From Melieria omissa (lineage: Eukaryota > Arthropoda > Insecta > Diptera > Ulidiidae), in NCBI GenBank assembly GCA_963971225.1, contig OZ020267.1, forward strand, positions 104,092,392-104,156,391: a stretch of 64,000 bases of DNA, written 5' to 3'. The notes beneath the pieces are model-generated. The model ran no database searches, was not told where the DNA came from, and worked only from the letters and a program-made list of their open reading frames with translations. This document shows, piece by piece, positions 27,801-36,895 of this stretch; the first letter of the stretch is position 1, and every line of letters begins with the position of its first letter. A program made the translations under genes and the position numbers.

Positions 27801-30800
27801 TTAAAAAAATTACATCAATTGTTCTTAAATATGCACAGATTAAAATTAAAAAATTAAAATTAAAAAAGTAAAATACAAGTTTCGTAAAAATATGAATAAA
27901 AACAATTTCAAAAAATACACTAAGAAAACATTTTACAAAACAAAAAATATTTATAAAACTTTTAACAAAAATTTGAAATTCAATTTAATGGTTGAAAAAT
28001 TGCCCTAAAAAATATTAAAAAAATCAATTAAAGTGTTTGTAAATGATATTTAAAAAAAATTAAAATTTATATAAAATTAAAAAAAAACTAAAATTAAAAG
28101 TTGATAAAAATATAAATAATGATAGTAAATAAAAATATTAAAAAATAAAAAACAGTTAAAATAATATAGAAATTAGTTCAATTACTGTAAACTGATATAT
28201 AAAAAAAACAGTTAAAAAATTTAAAATTAGAAAAAAGTAAAATAATTAAAATATAAATTAACAAATTAAAACAAATACATCTAAATAAAAAATTTTAAAT
28301 TCATTTGTTGTTTACTGATGTATGAGAAATTTAATATTAAAAAAATGTAAATACAAAAAAATAAAAAAAAATAAAAAAATTAATAAAAAACAAAAATTTA
28401 TAAAAATATATTACAATGAATTTCATATATGAATGAATAAATGAATAAAAAAATATTAAAATACATAAAAAATATTAAAATAATTAAAAAAGTATAAAAA
28501 TAAATTACAAAAACAAAAATAAATAAACAATTTTTAACAAAAATTTTAAGTTCTGATGATGTATGAAAAAAAATTTATGAATAAAAAGTTATATAAAAAA
28601 GTTAAAAATTAAAAATAGTAAAAAAGTTTTAAAAATAAAAAAAAATAATTAAAAAATTGAAATTAAAAAAAATTCAATTCAGTTGTTGTCAATTGATTTA
28701 TAAAAACAATTTTGTTAATAAACAAATAATAAAATAAAAAGTAATCAAAATGAAATAAATATTAAAAAAATGAAATAATGTAAAAAATTAAAAAAAATAA
28801 ATTTAAAAAGTAAAAAAAAATAATTTCTGTCCTGTAATAAAAATGCTTTTAATTATACTTTTTGTCATACAGAGCATAATCCACTTATAGCGCATCAAGA
28901 AACTACCAAAATGCAAACTTATTGGCGAAGAAAAAACGCTTTAAACTTTAAAGTAATGCAAAAACTTATTCTTTTTCTTGTTGTTGTTGTTGTTAAAAAA
29001 CATATCTTGGAAAAAAGTCTTATTTTTACTCAAATTAAACTTTGAATGTGCTGTTTTCTTCAACATTTTTTGTATGTGTTTTCTTTCAGCTCTGTCACGA
29101 GCAATCGTTTGCGTTGGATCAATGAGACAGATTTGCCGCGAAATTTACAAACCATTGATTTTCGTGCGAATCCGCTGTCGCTGATAGTGCCGGGAGCATT
29201 GCGCGGCATGGCACGACTACGTAAATTGTGAGTACTGAAAAATAAAAATTATGAAATATTGAAGCAAATATTAAACACTGAACTGTAATTTGACTTTAAG
29301 AGTACAACAAATTTATTTGCGAAAAAAATGACATTAAAAATTTCTAAATATGATCGCAGTGCTTCATTGGACCTAAAAATTGGCTTCTTGTTAGTAGTGC
29401 TGTTCGAATTTTGTCATTGTAGTTGTAGAGTTTTATTAGAAAGAATTATTAAAAAAAAAGTTAGTCTAATTGCTGTTTGATTAGTAAGTAATGTAATGAA
29501 TTAGCTTAGAGTTTCTTGTTGGAAGACAGCAATAATAAACGAAGGATGAGCTTTTCATTCATTTATTGTTTTCCATATAGACTTTTTATCTAATTAACCA
29601 TAACTTGCTTCCGGTTGACTGAGAAATTTTGTTCTTATAGAAATGTTGCTACTACAACTGTAGACTATTTCTAGTCATCAAAATGGCAGCTAAAGGGTTA
29701 AGATAAACATTGGTAAATTGTGTTTACACTTTATTCATCGAAGCTTATAGCTGTACTGAAATGTCTTCTATTCAGTGTCTTTCCAAATTTTCTTCAAGTT
29801 ACGCCTTGCACACTTCTTAATTACTTGAGAATGTTTTCCTAAGAGAAATATTGCAACAACTATCCCAGACTATTTGCAATTTTTACAATTTATTTATTGA
29901 AGTTTTCAGCTGTACAAAAATTGCTTTCATTCATTGTCCTTGCAAGTCAAATTTTTTCATTTAGTTAACTTCAATACACTTTCTGTTGACTTAGTTGGCT
30001 CAGAGAAACAATGCAAGAATAACTTCAGACTTTTTATAATTTTTACAATTTTTCAATCAAAGCTTACAGCTGAACTAAAATGTCTTTCATTCATTGTCCT
30101 TCCAAGTCGACTTTTCATCTAGTTTCCTCTTGCGTACTTCTTGATTACTTGAGAATGTTTTCCTCAGAGATATATCGCAACAACAACTCCATACTATCTT
30201 CAGCCATGAAAATATCAACTAAAGAATTAAGCTGAACATTGTACAATATTTTTTATAATTTTTTCATCAAAATTCATCTCAAACTTAGTTCTAAAATTTC
30301 TCTTTTTTCATTATCCATTTCAGAATTCTGTCCGATGTGCGTTCACTGAAAGCATTTCCCGATCTTGAGGGCTGTTACTCGCTGGAGATTATCAAATTGG
30401 ATCGTGCTGGCATCAACGAAGTGCCGTCCAATTTGTGTCGTCAAGCGCCAAGACTGAGAAGTTTGTAAGTACCCAAGTATATTGAAACAAAATTACTTCA
30501 AAAACTAAGCTTTGTTGTTGACAAATTGCAGAGAGCTTAAAACAAATTCCCTAGTGCGCATTCCAAACTTAGCCAATTGCAGAGAATTAAGACTGTTGTA
30601 AGTAATTTGAGTATAATACAAGTTTTTATTGCTTTCGTTTAAAATTTGATACAAGCTTTGTGAAGCCAAATATTCCAACTCATTGACCTTTTTTTTAATT
30701 TATTTATTTACTATATTAATTAACTTATAATTAATAATATTATTTATTGCCATTTGCAGAGATCTCTCGAGTAATTACATTGAGTCCTTGCATGGCCGAC

Positions 30801-33663
30801 CCTTTGTTGGTTTGAAGCAATTGCACGATCTGGTGTTGTCCTACAACAACATCAAGTCCATACCGCAGGACGCCTTTCTGGGCATACCGCGACTGCAGTT
30901 GTTGTACGTAAGCGTTGAACTCGAGTGTTAAATATGTCAATCAATCTATGAGTCAATAAATATTAATGCATTTCTTATTCGCGCAGAGATCTGGAGGGCA
31001 ACGACATCACTCACATACATCGCGAGGCCTTTATGCCGTTTGCCAAACTCGAAGATCTCAATCTGGGCAATAATATGTTTCCCGAACTGCCATCGGGCGG
31101 ATTGAATCGTCTGCTTCACCTGAAGACTTTCAACAATCCGAAATTGCGCGACTTTCCCGCGCCGGACACATTTCCGCGCATACAAACGCTGATACTCTCC
31201 TATGCCTATCACTGTTGCGCCTTTCTGCCGCTGGTGGCCATGTCGGCCACCAAGAAGCCACCTCTGGTGCAGGAGGCAGTGCTCTTTCCCTCCGACTCGG
31301 AGTTCGACATGAGTCTGTGGAACAACAGCATGATGGACATCTGGCCGCAGCTGCGTAAGTTTCCATTCTCAACACTGCATGTTGCCATCTGATCCTTAGG
31401 GTTTTTAAATATTTTCTCCAGACAATCTCAGCAAGAAGTTTGGCAATCAGATGCACGACATTTGGGAAAATTTCGGCCAGGACTTTAACTATCCGGGCAA
31501 CTTGCCCACCTACATGGAGGAGTACTTTGAGGAGGACGGTAGCGCTGCCACCACAACCACCACCAGCTCAACGGGTGCAGCGGCGTCAAGTTTTGCCAAC
31601 TTTGGCAGCGGACTTTTCGGTGCCATCAATACGGACATCACGCCGGGCTCGGTGCAGTGTCTGCCCATGCCGGGCCCCTTTTTGCCATGCGCCGATCTCT
31701 TCGACTGGTGGACGTTGCGCTGTGGCGTTTGGGTGGTGTTTCTGCTGGCGTTGCTGGGCAATGGCACCGTTGTGGTGGTTCTGGTGTTCTCACGCTCCAA
31801 GATGGATGTGCCACGCTTTCTGGTCTGCAATCTGGCCGCTGCTGACTTCTTCATGGGCATCTACCTGGGCATTTTGGCCATTGTGGACGCCTCGACGCTG
31901 GGCGAGTTTCGCATGTTTGCCATTCCATGGCAGATGTCGTTCATTTGTCAGATAGCTGGCTTTCTGGCAGTGCTCTCTTCGGAACTGTCCGTCTACACGC
32001 TGGCAGTGATAACGCTCGAGCGCAACTATGCCATCACGCACGCGATTCATCTAAACAAGCGTCTGTCGCTGCGTCAGGCCGCCTACATTATGCTCGTGGG
32101 CTGGTCGTTTGCGCTGGTCATGGCCGCACTGCCGCTGGCCGGCGTCTCGGACTATCGCAAGTTTGCCGTCTGTCTGCCGTTCGAGACCACGACCGGCGTG
32201 GCCAGTCTCACCTATGTCATTGCGCTGATGTTCATCAATGGCTGCGCCTTCGTCACTCTGATGGGCTGCTATCTGAAGATGTACTGGGCCATACGCGGCT
32301 CGCAGGCCTGGAACACCAACGACTCGCGCATTGCCAAACGCATGGCGCTCCTAGTCTTCACCGATTTTCTCTGCTGGTCGCCCATTGCCTTCTTCTCCAT
32401 TACGGCCATCTTTGGACTGCAACTAATCTCGCTGGAGCAGGCCAAGATTTTTACGGTGTTTGTGCTGCCGCTGAACTCCTGCTGCAACCCGTTTCTCTAT
32501 GCCATCATGACCAAACAGTTCAAGAAGGACTGCGTCACGCTGTGCAAGCACTTTGAGGAGGCACGTGTGACTACGCGTCCCGGCGCCGGTGCTGTCATGG
32601 GCCGACGCGGCGAGCGCACGCCCAAGGAGCTGCCGCCGCTGCTGCCCGCCGCACATCCGCCCGGCTGTCGCTGTCTGCGCATGATGCCCAGCGAGATGCC
32701 CAACTGGCACAAGATGCAGGAGCGCAGGCGTTCGCGCGGCCTCTGGCAGCGCACCTGGCAGCGTGTCAATGGCTGCTGCCAGTGTTGCTGCTCGCTGGTC
32801 GACGACGATGGCGATGCCGATGGCGACGGCACCGAGGAGCAGCCTGCGCACGGTGTCGTGGCCGGACGACTGCGCAAAATCAACAAGACTGAGCGACGAC
32901 ATGTGCGCACGCGCACACGCAACGCCAACACCGATCCCTACCTGTACCAGTTCGCCGAGCTGAAGCAGAAGCAGAAGCAAACGCGCGCCAGCTCCATTTC
33001 GAGCGAGAACTTTTGCTCGTCGCGCTCGTCCAGCTGGCGCAACGGGCCGCCCTCGACGGGGCCGCATGCGCACACCTGCAGCATACCAATGAAAATGATG
33101 GACCCGAATCGCCGACGACACTCGGCCTGGCTGATAACGCGCAAAACTTCGCAGGATTCGAATCTGTCCAGCTCGCGCAACGATTCTTCGGCCTCGGCAA
33201 CAACGGCCAGCACCTCGACCTTTCGACTGTCGCGCTCCAGTGCGGGCAGCACAACGCCACTGCCGGCCATCATTGGTAAGTGCACTCAACCAACTGATTC
33301 ACGATGCATTTCACTGATTTCATCTGCACAGCGCACAGCAACAAATCGCAGCAGCAGCAGCAAACGCATCAGCACTCGTCGCTGCCCGCCAAGCCGCGCC
33401 TGGTGCGCCAGGAAGCTGTCCAGGAGGAGGAAGACTCGTCGCCGCCGCGTCTAGGTGTGCGCTTTCTGCCCACCATACCATCAGCGGCGGACAGTTCGAT
33501 TGTGATGGACGATGGCGATTCGGCGGCATCTGACTGCAGCGGTATGCCGCTGCCTGGCGCCGCGAGCGGCTTCTACACGGTGCTGCAAAGTGGCGCCGCC
33601 AAAACTTTACTGACCTCGAGCACCAGCGCCAAGTATAGCACACCCAATGACCATCCGCCATGA
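1..33663 (+). CDS. rk: Type B leucine-rich repeat GPCR, rickets/Lgr2-like bursicon receptor (5' partial)
   Basis: Plasma-membrane receptor; in flies rk binds the cystine-knot hormone bursicon and signals through cAMP for cuticle tanning and wing expansion. Exons: <1-494, 6915-6986, 8141-8284, 10533-10676, 13597-13668, 14763-14834, 21194-21262, 29090-29227, 30324-30464, 30532-30597, 30760-30903, 30987-31354, 31422-33275, 33332-33663. Together they give 4110 nt, an exact multiple of three ending in TGA. Exon 1 holds an acidic, Ser/Thr-rich stretch and the cysteine-rich LRR cap (CEPW, CHC, LSCRGI). Exons 2-12 carry about 17 LRRs, and every LRR exon joins inside a leucine codon in phase 2. Types A and C have far fewer LRRs, so 17 indicates type B. 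The 7TM region has an ERN motif in place of DRY. The signal peptide lies upstream of the window. Assignment to rk rests on LRR count, 7TM sequence as I remember it, and Nimrod neighbours. Confidence 0.85.
702..848. mobile_element. Short hAT-like MITE, copy 1
   Basis: Left end CCAGTGGCACACAGG and right end GTGTTCCACT form imperfect terminal inverted repeats. Flanks are AATGGTGA (694-701) and AATGGTTG (849-856), an 8-bp near-duplication as expected for hAT insertions. The interior, around TTGTACGCAAAA, matches the reverse complement of the element at 4293-4437. Confidence 0.5.
1128..1340 (-). repeat. tRNA-related SINE, degraded copy
   Basis: Shares an ordered set of blocks with 2510-2725 and 50520-50735: GCCGAATCCGA, a pyrimidine/ACTT-rich block, TGCCATTGCCTGCCA, GTAATTCTCATC, GATAGAAGTAATTGAGCG. 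The B-box-like segment (AACGAACCCAGGG at about 1288-1300) is decayed. It contains the uninterrupted site GTGTTAAGCCG (1124-1133). Confidence 0.5.
2268..2505. mobile_element. piggyBac-like MITE flanked by TTAA
   Basis: Starts CGCTTTCGGGAC and ends GTCCCGAAAGGG, near-perfect inverted ends. Flanked by TTAA on both sides (2264-2267 and 2506-2509), the piggyBac target. It interrupts a SINE whose undisturbed counterpart at 1126-1129 has a single TTAA in the same place. 238 bp, no coding capacity. Confidence 0.65.
2510..2725 (-). repeat. tRNA-related SINE, copy with recognisable A and B boxes
   Basis: Read on the minus strand there is an A-box-like TAGCTTAGTTATGAGG (about 2700-2715) and, some 40 nt further, the B-box GGTTCGAATCC (about 2653-2663), followed by a body shared with 1128-1340 and 50520-50735. 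Its distal part is separated by the MITE at 2268-2505 and continues at about 2195-2267. Confidence 0.6.
2881..3188. mobile_element. Foldback (palindromic) MITE, possibly PIF/Harbinger type
   Basis: Two arms of about 140 nt (2881-3020 and 3045-3188) are nearly perfect reverse complements, separated by a short spacer of TTTTTGC-like motifs. Ends are CACCGGCACAC and GTGTGCCGGTG. Both flanks carry TAA (2878-2880, 3189-3191), fitting a 3-bp TWA target duplication; the superfamily is inferred from that only. Confidence 0.7.
4293..4437. mobile_element. Short hAT-like MITE, copy 2 (inverted)
   Basis: Ends CAGTGGCGCACACAGG and CTCTGGGTGCACAACTG. The interior reads TTTTGCGTACAACTTTTGAG, the reverse complement of the motif in copy 1 at about 802-821, and both carry a matching TATGGTTTCAAAT block on opposite strands. 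No target duplication is visible. Confidence 0.5.
6987..8140 (+). other. rk intron 2
   Basis: 1154 nt between GTAAGT and TTTCACAG. It contains short tandem GTTGGTTG/GGTT blocks near 7825-7865 on the plus strand and AT-rich sequence. A 127-codon minus-strand open frame (7615-7998) has no recognisable domain and I treat it as chance. Confidence 0.7.
8490..10015 (+). repeat. AT-rich tandem repeat in rk intron 3, unit about 165-180 bp
   Basis: A degenerate unit recurs head to tail. Its anchor is TTAGTTATAAAAGAAAG followed by TAACACAATTTG, then a TTTATTTATGAAAAA block and (A/T)-rich filler; anchors occur near 8629, 8868, 9030, 9190, 9495, 9661 and 9833. The rest of the intron (8285-8490, 10015-10532) shows nothing gene-like. 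Confidence 0.75.
11580..12660 (+). repeat. Tandem repeat in rk intron 4, unit about 170-190 bp
   Basis: At least five diverged units each contain GTCACAAAATTGGTGT-like, CATTGTTAC, ACCAAAAATATTGTCACA and CTCACATTTACACAC-like blocks in the same order. The GTCACAAAATT anchor recurs near 11865, 12035, 12217 and 12406, giving steps of 170, 182 and 189 bp. The sequence is enriched for GTCACA/TGTGAC. Confidence 0.75.
13130..13480 (+). repeat. Dispersed intronic repeat, copy A (inverted partner at 19693-20030)
   Basis: The reverse complement of this stretch aligns over about 340 nt with 19693-20030. Shared blocks include GGAGTTGGG, AGTGGTGAAAA, CAACAACTTTTGATTG, ATCATGGTGTA, GTGCAGAGTT and CAAATGTGGTGAATTTTC. 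No coding capacity or terminal repeats were found. Confidence 0.55.
14266..14612 (+). repeat. Minisatellite in rk intron 5, unit about 41 bp
   Basis: About eight degenerate copies of a unit with CTCAAACTTTA, GGACACCACTAATTTT and CTTACTTCATAA segments run head to tail. The rest of intron 5 (13669-14265, 14613-14762) is AT-rich with no further signal. Confidence 0.7.
14931..15006. repeat. 29-bp-arm hairpin
   Basis: Arms 14931-14959 and 14978-15006 are inverted with about 24 of 29 matches around an 18-nt loop; the inner arms pair GTCGTATGT with ACATACGAC. It sits just inside intron 6 of rk. It could be a decayed MITE end pair; nothing specific marks a miRNA precursor. Confidence 0.45.
15007..17499 (+). 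other. rk intron 6, part before the LINE fragment
   Basis: Unique-looking AT-rich sequence with CA/GT microsatellites (about 15048-15071 and 16787-16815). Near 17065-17110 is GGTTATACTGGCTGCC, a head motif also seen near 998 and 2202. Several short open frames exist on both strands but none has family features or splice context. Confidence 0.55.
17500..18500 (+). pseudogene. 5'-truncated non-LTR retrotransposon: RNase H and C-terminal zinc-knuckle region of ORF2
   Basis: One frame reads from about 17510 to 18430 with a single in-frame TGA at 18047-18049. The RNase H domain shows YTDGS, QAEIYAIE, ILSESQAAI and WVPSHAGIDGNEQAN. The third acidic residue is Glu in a position usually Asp (SDSQAA), and the last Asp (normally NEIAD) is replaced by Asn, so the enzyme is probably dead. 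The C-terminal module has CRFC..H..C (LCRFCLQENKTAIHILGICPAL split here as CRFC, HILGIC). The tail ends in AATAATAACAAC, resembling I-type elements. RT and endonuclease are missing. Confidence 0.75.
19693..20030 (-). repeat. Dispersed intronic repeat, copy B (inverted relative to 13130-13480)
   Basis: Carries the same ordered blocks as copy A in opposite orientation, at roughly 75-80 percent identity by eye. The region 18500-19690 around it is AT-rich with no feature I can support. Confidence 0.55.
20395..20612 (-). pseudogene. 3' end of a non-LTR retrotransposon (ORF2 C-terminus plus 3' UTR)
   Basis: On the minus strand the frame from 20610 down to a TAA at 20468-20466 encodes a typical LINE C-terminus: FLARTARLWNGLP, then FPSTYDLDGFKARAHKH, ending in NPIS. 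The 3' UTR continues to about 20395 and is shared with copies at 36812-36895 and 53555-53665. It is 5'-truncated at about 145 coding nt. Confidence 0.7.
20613..21193 (+). other. End of rk intron 6
   Basis: AT-rich sequence leading to the acceptor TTTTTCCAG at 21193. No gene, repeat end or motif that I can support. Confidence 0.5.
21400..22131. repeat. (TAAAA)n pentanucleotide array
   Basis: About 730 bp of almost pure TAAAA units with rare substitutions (TAAAC near 21800-21840, occasional single-base slips). The IL-F-Y-F-rich open frames on the complementary strand are an artefact of this repeat. It lies in intron 7 of rk. Confidence 0.95.
22132..23300 (+). other. rk intron 7, between the TAAAA array and the LTR-like block
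   Basis: AT-rich, no domain-bearing reading frame on either strand, no repeat ends recognised. Confidence 0.45.
23370..23620 (+). mobile_element. Candidate solo LTR with retroelement-type promoter
   Basis: A TATATAA box (23419-23425) is followed by GGCAGCAG and, about 95 nt later, AATAAAGTG (23514-23522), then a T-rich block and GTAACA near 23610-23615. This TATA-to-AATAAAG spacing is typical of the U3-R boundary of insect gypsy-type LTRs. No flanking gag/pol, primer-binding site or clear target duplication was found, so it could instead be an unrelated promoter-like sequence. Confidence 0.35.
24724..25888. mobile_element. Non-autonomous hAT element with CCCGGGAT subterminal repeats
   Basis: A perfect 8-bp duplication GTATGAAG flanks the element (24716-24723 and 25889-25896). 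Ends are TAGGCATCGCAAT and, as reverse complement of the right end, TAGGGATCGCAAT, fitting the hAT terminal pattern. Next to both ends lie clusters of CCCGGGAT and ATTTTCGGGATT repeats in both orientations. The 1165-bp interior is AT-rich with no transposase frame. Confidence 0.8.
26900..28860 (+). repeat. AT-rich degenerate tandem repeat around the MITE
   Basis: Runs of TAAAAAATTAAAA-like sequence are punctuated by a recurring AATTCAATTCAGTTGTTGTCAA-type block (shorter forms near 27060, 28295 and 28675) and TGATGTATGA. The MITE at 27271-27762 is inserted in it. No exon signals are seen. Confidence 0.55.
27271..27762 (+). mobile_element. IS630/Tc1-mariner-type MITE, doubly deleted copy
   Basis: Ends TAGGGTGTTTTTTTTAGAGG and its complement, flanked by TA (27269-27270, 27763-27764). 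The interior keeps part of a transposase N-terminal helix-turn-helix region (PSEQLIRLT, CDNTHPQ, RHRAQQ) and the final SRGGHMPEIIFKH in another frame. The catalytic DDE region is gone. Compared with 60196-60794 it also lacks about 104 bp near the start codon. Confidence 0.8.
29480..30295 (+). repeat. Tandem repeat in rk intron 8, unit about 162 bp
   Basis: Recurring blocks include CATTCATTGTCCTT (29928, 30092), ATTACTTGAGAATGTTTTCCT (about 29820 and 30143, two units apart) and TTTTTACAATTT. Four to five diverged units fill most of the intron. Confidence 0.65.
31422..33275 (+). CDS. rk: rk exon 13: hinge, seven-transmembrane domain and most of the cytoplasmic tail
   Basis: This single exon encodes the hinge with the CLPMPGPFLPC cysteine motif, all seven membrane helices (about 31710-32505) and the start of a tail of about 365 residues. 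Visible GPCR landmarks are GNG in TM1, NLAAADF in TM2, the FICQ cysteine before TM3, ERNYAITHAI at the DRY position, VCLPF in extracellular loop 2, FTDFLCWSPI in TM6 and NSCCNPFLYA in TM7. The tail has Cys pairs after an amphipathic segment, an Asp/Gly run, and many Ser/Arg clusters that could be phosphorylated. Exon 14 adds a short glutamine run and ends in DHPP. Tails this long are unusual for glycoprotein-hormone-type LGRs. Coding GC is high, against the very AT-rich introns. Confidence 0.9.
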
Positions 33664-33897
33664 CAACGCAACATCTGTGCCGGCTGCTTTGTCACACGCA
33701 AACAACAACAACTACCACAACAACCACCGCAATTGCGCAAAGGCGATAAGCGGCTGCGGCGCTCGAAATCGGAGGCATTTCTTTAGCCATATTTTGCATA
33801 AAATATTTGTATTTAATTGTATGCGGATTTTCTGCGCGAACATTAAGTGTAATGTCTAAGTAGTCAATTTGTACAGCGCTATGACATAAGTATTAAA

Positions 33898-33940
33898 AAT
33901 AAAAATTAAGTAGCATGTAAACTTTAGTAACAACAATAAA
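33898..33940 (+). terminator. Polyadenylation signals of rk
   Basis: Two AATAAA hexamers at 33898-33903 and 33935-33940, 235-277 nt after the TGA of rk. No other strong signal precedes them, so a 3' UTR of about 290 nt is likely. Confidence 0.6.
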
Positions 33941-34724
33941 TCGTACAATGAATAATGCGTGTGACTAAAGCGAATTCGAGTTGATGACAAGCATTGAGTT
34001 GAAATTTTTTAATGTGAATAATTGAAATATTTGTGGTGCGCAGCTGTAAAGAAAATTAATTTAGTAACAATTAATTATGCAAAACAAATATTTAAAAATT
34101 TATTAAATAAGCGCAATGAATCGCTGTGGCAAAGAATCAAATTTTTGAAGCGCAGAAAATAAAAAAAACTACACCAATTAGAGAATTGCGCGCATTTTCT
34201 ACGACACAGTACAGCAGATTTTAGTTTCTCTATTACAACAAAAGAACTTTGGGTTAATTCTGGTAGAGTCCGTTGTGTTGTACCAGAAAAAATTTGAAAA
34301 TCTTTGTTGCACAAACTTGGCAGCTTCAAGTTCTTTTTATATGCATTCAAAGCTCATAAAGTACTCATCAACCTCTATCAGAAAAATTCCATAGTTATTC
34401 GAACAAAAACAACGCTGTTGAACTGTGCAGTTATTTATTAAAATAAAATTAACATTTGTACTTAAGTACGTGTATGTTTGTATGCATTTGTTTGTATGTA
34501 TTATACAATAATAAAAAACAAAAGCTATTTGTTTGTATTTGTGTGTGTCTGTGTATGTGTATGTGTAAGCGATAATGTTTAATGTTAAGTGCATATAACA
34601 ATAACAATAAACAAAATGAAAATTGTCAACAATTTTATTGCAATTTAATAGGAATTTTCTAAACTTGCAAATTTTTATATGACAAACATTTTTTATTGAT
34701 ACAAAAAACAATATGTCTGTGAAA

Positions 34725-36435
34725 ATGTTTCAGAAATTGTTGAAGAAAATATCTTCTTTAGATCATCTTCATTATTTTGGTTCTCTGAAATTCGTAGAAA
34801 GTGTCTCAGAAATTGAGTGTTGTGAAACCTGACAGCTGGTCCTACGAAAGGATGCCCCTCACTTCTCGCTATCAATCTCCTTAGTATTCCTTCACGTCGG
34901 TGGTGCTGTTAACCTTTACTCAAAATTGGGTATACCATCATCACATGGAAAACCCCAGTGGAGATATAAAGGAACAAATGAAGTAAGGTGAGCACTGTCC
35001 GGAGACGGACTAGGGTCTCGAGGCCGACAGCCTCCTACCCGCATCTAATTGCCACGAAACCGCAACAACTACCTCGGAATAATGACATGAACCAAATAGC
35101 AATGTTCGAAAGGAAAATACTGAGAAAAAAATATGGTCCAATCAGGTTGGAAGATGGCGCATATCGTATTAGATACAACTCTGAGCTTGAACACCGCATT
35201 AAGGGGCAAAACGTCATAAATTACATAAAAACCTAACGAATATGTTGGCTTGGGCACGTAGAAAGAATGCCAGAACAAAGAGCTCCAAAACGAGCCTTCA
35301 AGAAGCAACCATATGGGAAGCGAACTAAGGGCAGACCAAAGAAAAGATGGGTAGATGCAGTGATCGATGACCTCAAAGAGATGAACGTGCAAAACTGTTG
35401 GCGCCTAGCAGCGGATCGAGAAATCTGGAGAAAGATAGTTGCGGAAGCAACAGTGGTCCATCCAGGACTGTCATGCTAAGAAGAAGAAGAAGAAGAAGTC
35501 TCAGAAATTGTTGAAGAAAACTATGTCTTTTGAATCAACTTATCAATTTTTTTGGTTTTTAGAAATTCTCGTTTGGTTTCCAGAAACTCCCAGAAATTGT
35601 CTCAGAAATTGTTGAAGAAAAATAAGTAGGTATTTTTCTTTGAATCATCTTATCAATTTTTTGGTCCTCTGAAATTCTCAAAAAGTGTCTCAGAAATTGT
35701 TGAAGAAAAATATATTTTTTGGAATTATTTTATCAATTTTTTTTTTTGTTCTCAGAAATTTTTAGAAAGTGCCTTAGAAATTTTTGAAGAAAAATATCTC
35801 TTTTGAATCAACTTATAAATTTTTTTTTGTTCTCAAAAATTCTCAGAAAGGGTCTCAGAAATTGTTGAAGAAAAATACGTAGGTATTTTTCTTTGAATCA
35901 TCTTATAAATTTTTTGGTTCTCAAAAATTCTCAGAAAGTGTTTCAGAAATTGTTGAAGAAAAATATCTGTTTTTGAATCAACTTATCAATATTTTTGGTT
36001 TTTATAAATTCTCAGAAAGTTTCTCCGAAATTGCTGAAGAAAAATATCTTTTTTGGAATTATTTTATCAATTTTTTTTTGGTTCTCAGAAATTCTTAGAA
36101 AGTGCCTTAGAAATTTTTTAAGAACAATATTCTCAAAATTCAACAAAATTCTCTTTTGAATCAACTTATACATTTTTTTTTGTTCTTAAAAATTCCCTGA
36201 AAGTGTCTCAGAAATTGTTGAAGAAAAATATGTTTCTTTGAATTATCTCATCATTTTTTTGGGTTCTCAGAAATTCTCAGAAAGTTTCAGAAATTGTTGA
36301 AAAAAATAACTTTCTTTAAATAATCTTATCAATTTTCTGGTTCTCAGAAATTCTCAGAAAGTGACTCAAAAATTGTTGAAGGAAAAATATCTTTCTTTGA
36401 ATCATCTTATTAATATTTTTTGGTTCCCAGACATT
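34725..36435 (+). repeat. Minisatellite, unit about 85-95 bp, interrupted by a LINE
   Basis: The unit reads TCTCAGAAATTGTTGAAG, AAAATATCTTT, TGAATCATCTTATCAATTTT, TTGGTTCTCAGAAATTC. About one unit lies before the LINE at 34816-35495 and roughly ten after it. Before the array, 33941-34724 is AT-rich intergenic DNA with GT-rich stretches and no gene. Confidence 0.8.
34816..35495 (+). mobile_element. 5'-truncated non-LTR retrotransposon (RT C-terminal region) with AAG tail
   Basis: The frame at 34988-35477 reads FERKILRKKYGPI, RIRYNSELEHRI, then an in-frame TAA (35234-35236), WLGHVERMPEQRAPKRA, RPKKRWVDAVIDDL, WRLAADREIW. These are hallmark C-terminal motifs of RTE-like endonuclease-reverse transcriptases. 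The stop replaces what is usually a Gln codon. The 3' end is (AAG)n. TCTCAGAAATTG (12 bp) lies on both sides (34804-34815, 35496-35507), consistent with target-primed insertion. Confidence 0.75.
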
Positions 36436-36811
36436 CCAACCCGCATTCGTTGTATTTTGGCCTCCAGCAAAGCAATTTTTCCATAAACATTTTTTTCCCA
36501 TGCAACTGTTTCCGTTGTTAGATAACTAAACCAATAAATCGTACAAAGATCTTCTTTAAGTCCATAAATCAGAAGAAAGCGCCACAATCAATGAAACTCA
36601 TTGACGAGCACCAACTTTTGTATGTATGGCTTTTGTCTTCAGTGGCTCAGCGAATGGCATGAAAATGCAAAAGAGAGGAAAGAATGTGAATTCGACTCAA
36701 CAAGATTAAACTGTTTGTAAAAAACATTTCTTCACTGAAAGAAAAAGAAAAAAGTTAAGATATTCACAACTGATGACAAGAAGAAGAGAATTTTTTTTTT
36801 TTTAACTCGAA

Positions 36812-36895
36812 CAAACGCGCAGGGGATGACCCCTATTAATGCGAAGCATTGCGTTGGTTCAGGAAGGATATAAAGGTTAGGAGATAGGGTTGAAG
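36812..36895 (-). mobile_element. LINE 3' UTR fragment, same family as 20395-20612
   Basis: Nearly identical to 20395-20480 (CGCGCAGGGGATGACCCC, GCGAAGCATTGCGTTGG, AGGATATAAAGGTTAGGAG) and stopping just after the ORF2 stop codon, so only the 3' UTR and the last codons remain. Confidence 0.65.

Noticed and set aside
32423..33289. 288-codon minus-strand frame opposite the rk 7TM exon
   Set aside because: GC-rich antisense shadow; the plus strand carries a clear GPCR.
1..33663. Relaxin-type (Lgr3/Lgr4) or glycoprotein-hormone-type (Lgr1) receptor
   Set aside because: About 17 LRRs is the type B number and the others have far fewer; no LDLa module is visible, and the 7TM lacks type C features as I remember them.
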